Of a stretch of 64,000 bases of DNA, positions 29,047 through 54,881 are shown one piece after another; position 1 is the first letter of the stretch; each line of letters opens with the position of its first letter. The position numbers were made by a program, and so were the translations under genes. This stretch comes from Mugil cephalus. Lineage: Eukaryota; Chordata; Actinopteri; Mugiliformes; Mugilidae. The notes under the pieces were generated by a model. That model was not told where the DNA came from. It saw only the letters and a list, made by a program, of their open reading frames with translations, and did not search any database. The stretch covers positions 14,912,357 to 14,976,356 of the forward strand of contig NC_061789.1 of assembly GCF_022458985.1 (NCBI RefSeq), given 5' to 3'.

Positions 29047-31070
29047 CCCGAAAAAAAACACCTTTAATCTTGAGCTGCTTGGCCTTTCCTCCTTCCGTCC
29101 AGCCTGGGTGTCCCACGTGTGCCGGTTATGGTGAGTCACTCATCGTACGGGCGCTTCAGGACGCGGACCGCTCACAAGAAGCTGCGGATGCGTCGCCGTG
29201 GATACTCGGGGAAGTCTGTTCCAGCTCAGAGCTACACAGTCAAGGGTTTTTGTTTGTTTGTTAATAGGACTTATCGTCAGCACTCGCACTTGGTTTGAAC
29301 TAATGTACTGGACTCGTGTCGCATGTCACAACGTCACCTCGTTTTGTTTGGATTGTTTTTCTTTCTCAGTCTCTCTAAAAGTGTGTTCAAGCTCGAAACA
29401 AAGAAAACTTTACAGGACAACAAAATCTTGGCAGTTGCAGGTCCAGAAATTAAAAGCAAGCATATGCTAAAAGAATATATATCCACAGCTTTCTACACAA
29501 AGTAAACATCTGTTACATTTTTACCTGCGCAAGGAAGGTGAAATTTTCAGAACACAACTGAAGGGCGCCCGGGGGCTGAACACTGGATGAGCACTTTTAT
29601 CCACATGAGTGGAAACGTCTTCTTACAGTCAGTCTTGTCCTGTCATCTGACGCTCTGTCAGCTTAGGTCTAATTCAAAATTGATAATAAAACTACAGCAA
29701 CAACAAAGTGCCTCTAATTTTAAAGAATTAAAATAATAATAGATTGTGTAGCCCAGCAAATGTTTTTCATAGATAAACAGGGAATATATGTGTTCATCTG
29801 TACATGACTGAAGGGCTGAGTTGTTTTTGTGTTGAATTAGTTTTTTTCTTCTGCTAGTTGTGACACTACTGCGCTCTAATAAGCGATGGTGCGGGTGGAG
29901 CTGACCTGAGAAGAGTCTCAGTGAGCCTTAAAAAAATAAAAGATTTTTATCACTATTTCACATGTTACCATGAGTGACACCTAGTGGCCATCAGGGTTTG
30001 TGCATCTTAAAGCTGCCTTAATAATTACCTTTTATAATAACAAGTCAAGTGCGAAGTTTTGCTTCTAATAAGGAAGAGACTCGACACCATCTCTGCAGCT
30101 TTATGTAGCTTTTTAGCTTTAGTGTTGGACGTACGGCTCAATGACGGCTACGTTTACATGGACAGTATTCCTTCAACCATCCAATCTGGCAGTAAAACAG
30201 CAACAGAACGAGAAACTTTCTCTCCAGCTTAATTGACAACACTGATTCTGATTCTTTTCGCCTTCTGTCCCCTCTTGGAAACCTCATGTTACCCTGGGTG
30301 GGGCAAATATGCGCTTAAAGAAGAGAAACGTTTTTTTTTTTTAGGTTATCAAAGTTTTTAGAAATTCCTTAACATCAGACCAGTCTGTTTTGGTAGAAAT
30401 ATTTATATTCTGGATACTAATGGAATACTATTGTCCATGTAAACAAATAGCAATTCACTGTACGCTCACTGTGTGAACAGCTGCCCGTTCATTAGGTACA
30501 CCAGTGAGAACAAATGCATTGTAACATACCAGTCCTGCACAGACCTTCTCACTTTCTCGCAGACCAAAGTTTTCCGTTTGTAACCAGAAACATCAGTTTA
30601 ATACTAGATTAGGATGCATGTTGTTTGTTCCGTCCCATATTTAGATGCTATGTCGGTAAAAGAACACGACGGGTGGAGACTTGTTTCACGATTGCGCCAT
30701 CAGAGTTTCAAACAAACCTCTGCAGACCTCGACTTCTGTCTCTCCAGGAGTGAAATGGCAAACGTCTTCTGTTAACCAGGAGATACGAATACTTCAGTGA
30801 AGGCTACTTGTGTTTTATGTTAAAAAAAATAAAAAAGAGTATGTAATAGGTTGTAGTGTTATCTACTGTAGGCTCACTAACGTAGGCTGTGGTCCAGTCA
30901 GGGCGAGTGTTTCCTGTGAGGCCAGAGGTGTAGTGGAGTTTTCTGTTGCCTTATGTGGCTGTAAAGTGAGTATAAAAACATGTACTGCCCTTTTGTTGTT
31001 TTTACCTTCTGTGCTGCGAATGATGCTTCTGAAAAAGTAATAAAACTTGAAATGGAAAAAAATAAAAGAC
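29047..31070 (+). other. nde1: Probable nde1 3' UTR
   Basis: No coding signal is seen. AATAAA at 31039-31044 (a second one near 31064) could end a 3' UTR of about 2 kb. Earlier signals may also be used. The stretch shows no clear transposon. Confidence 0.4.
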
Positions 31071-32481
31071 TGATTCTGTATTTCACAGGAAGTGGAGAAC
31101 AGTTGTGAGAGTTTGGTATCGGTTTAATAGAACATCTTCGGTTCATGAAGCAGAACGTCCTGCATCACAGGAGCTGTTGCACACGTCGCTTTGAGTGTAA
31201 TCATATCCTGTGTATTTGTGAGGTTTAAAATCACAAAATCTCAGTTAGGGTTCAAATATACTTTCACAGTCAAACAGAAATAAAAGATAAAGATAAATTA
31301 AAGTAGAGCATTTAAGGCGTGATCATTACGTTCAGGTCAAAGATGTTGAGAATGTCAATGATGAGAAATGATTCTGCTGCATAGTTGTTCACTAGTTGCA
31401 GCTGTACTGTGCCAACTTTACTCTGTAGCTCCCCCTGCTGTGTGGATGTCAGCACCTACAGTGCTGACACCTACAGTTACCTTAAGCCTGCAACATACCA
31501 ATGCAGCTCTAACAGTCATCAGTGATTTGTCAATAATTAAGTGTTAAATAAATCTTTGTTGTATGAATTGGTCCCAAAATGTCTAGAGGGTTGGTTCAGA
31601 CTGATTGATCTTAATGTAATGATGACGCCTGAGAAGCAAATCAAACTATTCAGTGACTGTGTATATTGGACTTAGTAAAGTCTTTTGAATCTAGATATAG
31701 TGGGTTCACATAAATTATAGTAATTGCCAAATGTTGAAAATATATATTTTTTTAGAATGAAAAAAAAAATCCAAATCTATCACTGCATAATTATTACTTT
31801 ATTAAATAGTTAAGATGACTTAAGTTAAACCAGATTTTTTTCTTAATACATTCAGATGTTTTACTGCTATTTCTGTTTTCAACATAAGCACAAGACGTCT
31901 CAGACAGAACAAAGAAACCTTGGTGAACATTTGAAGCATTTTGAACTAAACTAATCATCGAAGAGGAAAGTGCACATTTAATTTAACGACCCAATGTTTC
32001 AGGAGGCACAGACAAAGGAAATAAATATGTATTTCATGGCTGCAGAATTACTTTCTTGATTAAGTGATAAAAACTAGTGGTTTGGCATTTTGCAGACTTA
32101 TTAAGAATGCTTTCCAAAATTGGTTTTCCAAGAATGTTGAATAAATATAAAATAAAATGTACAATTAATGATATGTTAGAAATTTGTATGATTGTTATTG
32201 TAGTTTTATTTATAGCAAACCATTATGCTAATGTTATCTTGTGTACTGTGTGTTGGGAGTAGTAATTTCAAACTTTCCAAATAGTTTGTAACTACTTACA
32301 AACCAAAAATAGTTTTCATATTTATCCACAATATTGTTGAAATCTCTAGCACTCACTGTCTCTCTGTGATTCATGAACATTCAGGTTATCATAAAACGGG
32401 TGAAACTTTCAAATTAAAAGCCTAAAAATATCTCTGCTTTGATGCTTTCACGTCTGTGGTATTCCAATCATAACAAAATGT
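31070..32481 (-). other. Region between the convergent 3' ends of nde1 and myh11
   Basis: Very AT-rich and noncoding. On the minus strand AATAAA signals occur at 32205-32210 and 31798-31803, either of which could end the myh11 mRNA, so the two 3' UTRs are close or may overlap. Confidence 0.45.
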
Positions 32482-47426
<14,945 letters not shown>

Positions 47427-48489
47427 GTTGGAAGTTGGATCAGCCCGTGGGACGCAGGGGTCAGGAGCAGCAGAGGAGTCTAACACTGGAGGTTCAAAGG
47501 TGACGTCTGATTCGTCGTTGGTGGCCGGTTCAGACTCTGGTGCGGTGACAGGAGTTGAGTTGACCTCTGACCTCGGTTTCGCCTGCGGCCTGTTGACATT
47601 GCACAAAACGATTCATATATTTGTGAGCGTATACAACTTTCTCCCCTCACTTTCAGTGTCAGCACTGAAGAAAGCAGACATCAAAATCCCACGGACATTT
47701 TAAACTATTCCAAAAACTAAACTTACAGTCTTTCTCAACACCTGGTGCTGTAGCTCACTTTAAATGAGCTCTATTTCCCATAAGCATGGGACATATGCAG
47801 GTAAAACATCACGACTAAAGAAATTACTTTAGAGGAAAATTTTCTTGACTTTTGCTACAGGAGTTTTTGTTAGTGGAACCTGCAGTTAAACCCTTCTCAT
47901 TTGCTAAAAAAGTTACTTTAGATTTATTTATTTTTTTTACAGCAAGTGCAGTGAATGCTCATTTGTCTTAAACTGCGGAACATGCCCTATTATTCTGAAT
48001 AACAGAATAAGGAACAACCTAGTTCGTACCGACACTCTGTATAAGCGACCTACTAACGTCAAACGGTGAATTAACGCAGCCTCATGATTTTAAAGGGGCT
48101 TTCCAGCGATTCCTTGTTGCACTTCCATGAATTCGAAATCCAGCTTTCAGTAAACTTCCCTCGCCTTGCGCACACTTTTAATTTGTAATGCAGACTTTCA
48201 GTAATCTGTGCCCAAGCTGAGGTAAGCCTGGGGACATCGCTATGTCCATTTAGAAAGCTCTCAAAATAAGACGTGATGAAAAGAATATCCAAATTTGTGT
48301 ACGTGAAGTAACACATCGTGTCTCATCTGGAATCAAAATGCTAATTAAAAGAGCTGATTTCACACATGTGGGAAATCTCAGTGTCCTGAGTTGGTAGTTT
48401 GCAAGACACTGAACCCCTAACTCCTCCTGATGGCAAATGCTTGAATGAGCAAAACTTTTAGAGTCCCTGAAAGATTTAAAATAGTGATT

Positions 48490-48491
48490 AA

Positions 48492-48547
<56 letters not shown>
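48490..48547. repeat. (TAA)n microsatellite in myh11 intron 1
   Basis: About nineteen perfect TAA/AAT units; the pure AT triplet repeat is probably polymorphic in length. Confidence 0.97.
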
Positions 48548-48548
<1 letters not shown>

Positions 48549-49011
48549 CAATATGGGATGAGGATGGCATAATAACATTTTAAAACCTTCTCCAGTGTAG
48601 ATATTACGGCTTTCCATTCAAACCTTTTCACAAAGAACACTGAAAAGTGATGCAAACAAATGAGCATCGATATAACAATCACATTAGCTCAGGTTCTTTT
48701 CCCTCTCGCCTCCACTCAGATCATTTCGAGAACCGACCTCCAGATTATTGCTGATAACGGCTCCGGGACATTTCCCTGGCTTTGCATCGAGCTACTTACT
48801 CACTTATCCTCTGTTCCTCTTTGTGCAGGTCACAAGGCTGCTTTGACCTCCATTTGAGCAGCAGACAATAAAACATGAAAAGCAGCACACAGATAACCCA
48901 TGTAATCAAACAAGTGTGCTGCCATGCTGGAATGCCCATGTTTGGCTAACCCTTTGCTCCTGGTAGCTTGGTAGCCCAAAGAGGGATGCTAGGGACTTAG
49001 CAGGCAGACTA

Positions 49012-49021
49012 CCTTATAAGG
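49012..49021. promoter_or_regulatory. myh11: Perfect CArG box (SRF site) in myh11 intron 1
   Basis: CCTTATAAGG fits CC(A/T)6GG exactly and is palindromic. SRF with myocardin drives smooth-muscle genes through such boxes, and mammalian Myh11 needs CArG boxes in its 5' flank and first intron. This one lies about 490 bases downstream of the predicted exon 1, so its placement mirrors the mammalian intronic element. Confidence 0.7.
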
Positions 49022-49504
49022 TGCAGCTCATGTGTCCAGCCAAGCTTACCGTTTACACCAAAATGGTGACATGTCACAGGGCGCATCCATGTGTGGCACC
49101 CGCACACAGGCAAAACAGAGCAGGTGTGTGCGGGCACAAATCAATATTCAGCTTTTCTAACGAAAGGTTTACGGCAGATATGCAATCTTTGAAATGTAAG
49201 TCAGTCAACAATAGCAAAGATTGACAAAGTATGACATCAGTTCTTGACTACTGTTTTTGAAAAAGCTATTCCTTCAACTTTATTCATCTCGATGAGAACA
49301 AGTTGGCTCCATATGAACCAAAGATTTTAACAAACAACTTTTTTTAGTTTTTCTTTAACATGTGCATGTATAGATGACATTACCTGACTCTGCAATTAGG
49401 ACAGAGTCTCCTGCCTGGAAACAGTAATAGCTCCCTGCCTCCTGAATTAAAGCAACCGCAGTTCATTGTAACTGTAAGAGGCAAATGAAAGTGTTCATAC
49501 TCAC

Positions 49505-49632
49505 AGCTCAGAGCTTCGGTCCTCAGTGCAGGGTGCAGGTTGAACTCCAGGAAAGTGTGACTATCATGCCAGGTAAATGAAGTGGTTGTGATGATGATGA
49601 TGCTGTCCTTCCTCCTCTCCACACTATTTAAA
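49505..49632 (-). promoter_or_regulatory. myh11: Predicted myh11 core promoter and untranslated exon 1
   Basis: On the minus strand TTTAAATAG (49624-49632) is a TATA-like box, and a strong donor GAGCT|GTGAGTATG ends a would-be first exon at 49505. That leaves about 90 nt of untranslated exon 1, as in mammals where exon 1 is noncoding. The single upstream ATG in it opens a 14-codon ORF that stops. The promoter faces away from hoatz. Transcript data would decide it. Confidence 0.5.
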
Positions 49633-49699
49633 CCAGCCTGCTGCACCTGGGGGTGGAGCAAACCCGCCTCTCTCCAAAGTTTCCTGCAGATCTCCATCT

Positions 49700-50534
49700 A
49701 TCAAGTCCAATGAACTTTAGCCAGTCGGACGTCAAATCAAGAGGCTTGCGTTGTCATGGTGGAAAATTATACTTGGAGATATACTTTTCACTCCATTAAC
49801 CGAACAAATGTAGTTACATTGTATATGAATATCTGATATATATATATATGCAATTTTCTTGAAATAGTTTTATTTTACACATTTTGAAAAATGCCAAATG
49901 TTCACCGCTCTTTATTTATTTGAGTTGTATGAAGTAGATCCTGAAAAGGAAATTACTATTTTAAATATGTTAAAATTTGATGTTCCTCCATATTATTATT
50001 TTTTCCACACAATATAACAAAAGAGCTTTAATTTAAAGTACAGTTTGCTGATGATTTAGCTTCTATGCTCTGATTACATTATAATAATTATATTACTTAT
50101 TTAATTACCAGACTGCTATGTGGGCAGATTAGAATTAAAATCTATTTTAAATATAGAGCTGATGATAGAAACTAAATGTCATTAAAGTAGTGACAAAACT
50201 TGTTATGTTAATTTTAAAATCTCCAGGTAACCTCAAAGCCGGCAAAGCCTAGGCTAATTTGCTAGGCTACACGATTTAAGTTAGTTTACCTCATAATAAG
50301 CCTGCTAATACAAGGACTTTCTATCTGAAACTTTGGTACAGTTACACTGTTTTTGTTTGTTTGTTTTATTACACTTACAACTGCACTTCCTTATAGTTTG
50401 AGTAAATACTAAGTCTTATTCCGAGTTTACACCTTCCATATTCATCCCATTTACCCCATTAGCCTAGCTAGCCTAAACTTAAAGTTGATAAGTTTGCGCG
50501 AATACGCCACCCTGTCTCTCTCTGGCTTGCCGTA
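49700..50534. other. Intergenic spacer between divergent myh11 and hoatz
   Basis: AT-rich with no coding signal. Includes a short TA tract near 49837-49850. It must contain the upstream regulatory DNA of both genes, but I see no further CArG box here. Confidence 0.5.
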
Positions 50535-50548
50535 GTTTCCATGGTAAC
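50535..50548 (+). promoter_or_regulatory. hoatz: X-box (RFX site) of hoatz
   Basis: GTTTCCATGGTAAC is a full two-half-site X-box of the GTNRCC-N(0-3)-RGYAAC type, ending 82 bases before the hoatz ATG. RFX factors use this motif with FOXJ1 to switch on motile-cilium genes, and this distance from the start is typical. Confidence 0.88.
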
Positions 50549-50630
50549 CACCACAAACAACACCTTACGAGTCTCGTTTCGCCTAACTTGGTAATATTTT
50601 CCAGTGTTTTCCAGTATTTTGTCAAGTTAC

Positions 50631-51107
50631 ATGTCCGTCCGAGAAGAGCCTGTGGAGCGGGAGGAGTTTGAGGAGTTCTTCACCGTATTTGACGGCTCTT
50701 CTCCGGAGGACGTGTCTCATGCCAGGCGTCTGTGGAGCTCCCTGTCTCTGCTGCCGCCGCTGGAGTCCCGCCTGGTCTCGGCGGATATCCACCAGAGGCT
50801 GCCCGTGTCCCGGCCTCAGCGCAGCAGCACCGCCGCTGTTCCCGGCAGCAAACCCTTCGCCCCGGAGCCTCCGAGTGTACCCTCTCTCCGACAGAGGCAG
50901 GAGGAGAGGCAGCGGTATGTGACCATGGCCGACCAGAGGAAGGAGATCCTGGCTCTGCTGAGGAGGCAGAGGGAGCAGAGGATCCAGAAGGAGCTGCTTT
51001 CTGTGGCCTTTAAACCGAAGGTGGAGGTCGACGGAGGCAAAATGTTGAAACGAGAAGAAGCTTCAGAATTAGAGATGGACAAAGAGCTGGTTAAAGAGCT
51101 GCAGTAG
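50631..51107 (+). CDS. hoatz: HOATZ cilia and flagella associated protein (C11orf88 homologue), single exon
   Basis: An ATG-to-TAG frame of 158 aa plus stop, near the human length of 169 aa. The match to human HOATZ is clear in two blocks: SLLPPLESRLV...QRLPVSRPQRS (residues about 40-67) and QRKEILALLRRQREQRIQKE then LLSVAFKPK (about 102-130). Human HOATZ is needed for motile cilia and sperm flagella, and its loss gives hydrocephalus and male infertility in mice. The chosen start is the first ATG in frame; an upstream GTG is not credible. No splice signals are needed. A possible AATAAA at 51114-51119 lies just 7 nt after the stop and another at about 51228. A ciliary X-box lies upstream. It is odd that the gene has no intron, since I recall several in mammals. 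Confidence 0.85.
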   Translation: MSVREEPVEREEFEEFFTVFDGSSPEDVSHARRLWSSLSLLPPLESRLVSADIHQRLPVSRPQRSSTAAVPGSKPFAPEPPSVPSLRQRQEERQRYVTMADQRKEILALLRRQREQRIQKELLSVAFKPKVEVDGGKMLKREEASELEMDKELVKELQ

Positions 51108-51119
51108 GATCAAAATAAA

Positions 51120-52334
51120 CCAGCATGACTGTTAATACTTTATTGGCCTGTTTACTATTAACATGGAGACTAAGATAGAGTGATGAAAATACTAAACTCT
51201 ACACACGCTTTAACTGACTAGTAATTCAAATAAAAGTTAAGGGCTGAAAAGACTGTTTTTTATGTGTTGGGTTATTTTCACACATTTTCACAGTAAAACT
51301 TCTGTTTATTTTGCTAAACCAAGGGTCTCATACTCACTGTCAAACACTACGATTGAAAGTTCTACATTCAAAATATTAGCATTAAAAATACATGCAAAAT
51401 GCAGAAAAACATCCGCTGTCCCCTTTTTTATATCATTAGACTGATGGCTGAGGTGGATTAAAGAGAATTAGGTCTATTTCTGATTGACTACTGGTGCAAG
51501 ACGCCATCACATAGCCCAAAGAGACACCAACACAATGGCTGCTTTTATTAAACCTACATGTAAAAGCAAAGCAGTCATACAACTATATTAGGTCTGTTGT
51601 AAGTCAACCACAGGTTTTAAATTTAAATCACGAATTTCAACCTTCATGTTTAATGTTGTCACATTAAGAGCTTTTATGTACAAAACAAAAAAAACAAACA
51701 AAAAAAAAAGATGATCTGTTGCTGGTGCCATCTGGAGCCACGGTATCATAGCATTACATAACTTGAAGTGAAGCCTGCATGGATATTCAAATTCCAAATG
51801 TCCAGTGGAGAAGATCCAACCATAATAGGATAAGAAGGGCCCTGCTGACTGTTGACTTTAGCTAATTTGGTTAAAGTTTTCAAAGCAGGCAGAGCAAACA
51901 GAAGCCTGTTGTCCATAACGTTTCTTTAACCTCTCAAACCCTCATTATGTGTGTAATTCACCTTTAAGTGGCTTTAAAGTGAGCCTCCACCCCAAATATA
52001 CTTAGAGTATCAACAGTGTCCTTCAGTGCTATCTGTGATAAGGCTAGTTTCACATGTGGCATGTTTTATGTTATAGTGGCCTGCACCACTCTAGCAGACT
52101 TCCTCAAACAATACCACAGCTCCTCTCTTAGTATCCTGTCATGCATTCTCTAGATCTAAAAGACACAATGCAGCTCTTCTTCTGCCCTTCTCTGTACTTC
52201 TCCATCAGCATTCTTGAGGCAAATATTGAATCTGTAGTTGTTTTTCTCGGCATGAAGCCATAGTGCTGCTCACAAATGCTCGATTTGTTACTTTAACTCA
52301 GCTAAGTGGCCATACATTCACAGTGTTGTGTCAA
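51120..52334. other. Noncoding DNA after hoatz
   Basis: Ordinary AT-rich DNA with no exon recognised. A run of A-rich text lies at about 51685-51710. The hoatz 3' UTR may extend to the AATAAA near 51228. Confidence 0.5.
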
Positions 52335-52935
52335 GATGACAGCATGATGGATTAAGAAGAGATTTTAAAAATAAATAAATAAATGTTTGGCATGGAATAC
52401 AGCCGTGAATCCCAGCTCAGCCCTTTAACACGTTTTAATTAAACAAGATGTTTGGGGGACCATTTCTCTGGATCGGATTTAACCAACTTCACAGCACCAT
52501 GATCGTTTTAAATTAACAGGGGAGAAATTAAATGACGAACATAATCAACATTTGTGCTTTTATAAAAAAATCTGGATGAGCAAATGGTCCAAAATTCAGA
52601 AACGACATTTGTTTTTTAGTTTTTTTAGTTTTTTTTTTGCCTTTTTTCATGTTGCTGCTCTTTTTAAATATGTGAATTTTAAGAGTAGATGTCAGAGGAT
52701 GTTTGTACTTCACGTCTTCAGTGTTGTGACAGTCTCAACAGTGACACCAGCTGGTCAAATGCTTGCATTGTATTTGTGTTCACTTCTTGTATTCTTCAGG
52801 TTTCGTTCAATAAAGTCACAAAGTGAGCTTCATACAGGAAACGGTGCTGCTGCAGTTCTTCACATGGCCCTCTCTGGTTTTAAGGAAGACACAATTACTG
52901 CCACTTTGAGCTTAATGTAAATTAAGATTGTTAAT
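52335..52935 (+). repeat. Diverged inverted copy of the crlf3 3' UTR
   Basis: Blocks here match the minus strand of 2745-3490 in order: GATTAAGAAGAGA and GAATCCCAGCTC (52350-52420), TCTGGATGAGCAAATGGTCC (about 52570-52590), CATGTTGCTGCTCTTTTTAAA through GATGTTTGTACTTCAC (52648-52714), and GTCTCAACAGTGACACC through TTCGTTCAATAAAGTCACAAAG to GAGCTTAATGTAAATT (52731-52922). Small indels and substitutions separate them; by eye identity is about 80-85 percent within blocks. The copy lacks about 335 bases present in the source. The reading frame inside (52552-52920) is incidental. Confidence 0.75.
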
Positions 52936-54478
52936 TAACTCACAATTTTATACCTATTCTGTTCTGATAATGTGAGGAAATAATTAATAATGATGTTCTT
53001 TATATGCAGTGGAATTTCAGCAAAATGTACTAGCCTGCTGCATCATTTTTTCACTTTGATTTTTGGCTGCCTCTGAAATCAGCCCTCTGTATGTTGATAA
53101 CTTTTATTTCCATCAAACAATCTGGCGTCCTTGCCTTCCTAACACATTGCCCAGTCCATATCAGCTAAGATAACCAGTATGATTTTTTTTCTTCACACTG
53201 AGAGCTGATGTATTTTCAAAGTGCTTCTTTAATGTTTTGATGCCATGTACCATTTGGCAAATAATTCGAAATACAAGTTAATGGCATGACAAACTGAGAG
53301 TACAACAAAACAGAGTTGACTACACGAAACTATAGTCAACAAATATATCCATTTTATATTTTATACACAAAAATGAAAGCAGCCTCTCCCTCTGAGGTGC
53401 TTCAAAAATATATCTCATTCATTGCTTTCTCCTCCTACAAAATATTGACAAAATTAGAGAGAAAAATAGATAGATAGGTTCATCCTTTCTGTCTGCGCTG
53501 TGTTGCTCATTAAAGAGACTTCATTTAAACTAACTCACTTTGACACCAATGAAGGTACACCAGAGCCGGAAGGTGTAAAGCCAGCTGGAGCAGACATCCA
53601 ATGTGGCTGGTGCTCAAAGCTGCCTGGAGACCATCCATGGCCATTTTGCACCAGCTGAGCGTTGGTGTCAACTCTTGGCCAAACAGCAGAGACAGAAGCT
53701 GGAGGTGCACGACGAAGGTAGTGGGATGTGGACCAAAAAAAGTTTTCAGTGAACAACCGGGGAGCAGCAGACACCTTTTCCCATCTTATCTCCATCTCAG
53801 TAAAGGTCCAAAAAGGCCTTTCAGTTCTATCTCCATCAGATAGTACTTAGAAATTACACTGTGATTTAAAGAAATACTGGATAGCAACAAATGTTTGATG
53901 GTAGAGAAAAGAACGGACATTTTTGTCAAATCTGAAGCTAATATACGGTGTAGTAGGAGTAGTAGAACCAGAGTAGAACCAGACCACGAGTGGTCTGTGG
54001 CAGACATTGAGTTAGACTGTCCACCAGGAGAAGAAGAAAGAGACACAGGTGGACGACTGTGTGCTGTGTCTTCCGTGCTGTCTTTAATGAAGTATTCAAA
54101 CAACAATTCCTCTGGGTCCGTCTGATTCATGGTTTTCTCATCCTCATCACCATTAAAATATTTATTATAAGAATAACAATTAACTAAACATAACAGACAG
54201 TTTGAAATTTTTAGCAAAAGTAGCAAAGTTAACTTGCATTGACGTCAGTGAAAGTGCAGCAGAGTCTCCAGAGACTCACACTCCATTTTTTCTGCTTTGA
54301 TATCTTAAATATTTCTAATACATTGAAACGCTGACACGTTTGCAGTGAATAAAACGCCGATTAAATTACAGGTTGTGGTAATGATGACACTTCTCCATAA
54401 GAGGTCAGTAAAAGTTCATTTGACTTGAGACACACTTCAAGTGTGTGTCTGTGTGTACGTGCTGTTGTACAACGGTTA
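52936..54478. other. Noncoding DNA with one unassigned open stretch
   Basis: No gene recognised. An open minus-strand frame (53786-54226, 146 codons) has an acidic serine-rich middle but no family signature, no splice context and starts in AT-rich DNA, so it is not annotated as coding. Confidence 0.5.
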
Positions 54479-54881
54479 AGTGAGGACATTTGTGCAAAGT
54501 GAGGACATTTTGGCCGGTCCTCACTTCTTTACATGAAGGGGGGTTTTAGGGTAAAGGCTAGAATTAGGTTATGGTTAGGATTAGGGTCAGGATTAGGGTT
54601 AGGGTTAGTCACTTAACTGAGATGGTTAGTGTGTTAGTGTGTTATGTGATTCATTATGCCAATGCATGTCCTCACAACGATGAAAACATATGCATGTGTG
54701 TGTACTCTTGTGTACTCAGAGTGAGGACATTTTGTCAAAATGAGGACATTTGTGCCAAGTGAGGACAGTTTGGCCAGTCCTCACTTTTTTAAGACTTGGT
54801 TTTAATGTAAAGGTTATGGTTATAGTAAGAGTTAGGGTTAGGCACTTAATTAAGATGGTTAGGGTTAGGGTAGGGTTAGGG
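54479..54881. repeat. Tandem hairpin plus TTAGGG-like repeat
   Basis: Two related units (about 54479-54640 and 54718-54881) each carry GTGAGGACATTTTGGCC followed closely by GGCC-type spacer and GTCCTCAC, so that GTGAGGAC and GTCCTCAC form a short hairpin. After each comes a run of degenerate GGTTAG/TTAGGG units. It is a dispersed fish repeat type, not a telomere, because the hexamers are irregular and only a few are perfect. Confidence 0.8.

Noticed and set aside
52552-52920. 122-codon plus-strand ORF
   Set aside because: It falls on the copied crlf3 3' UTR, which is noncoding in the source.
53786-54226. 146-codon minus-strand ORF
   Set aside because: Hydrophobic ends typical of AT-rich DNA, no known motif, no splice context.
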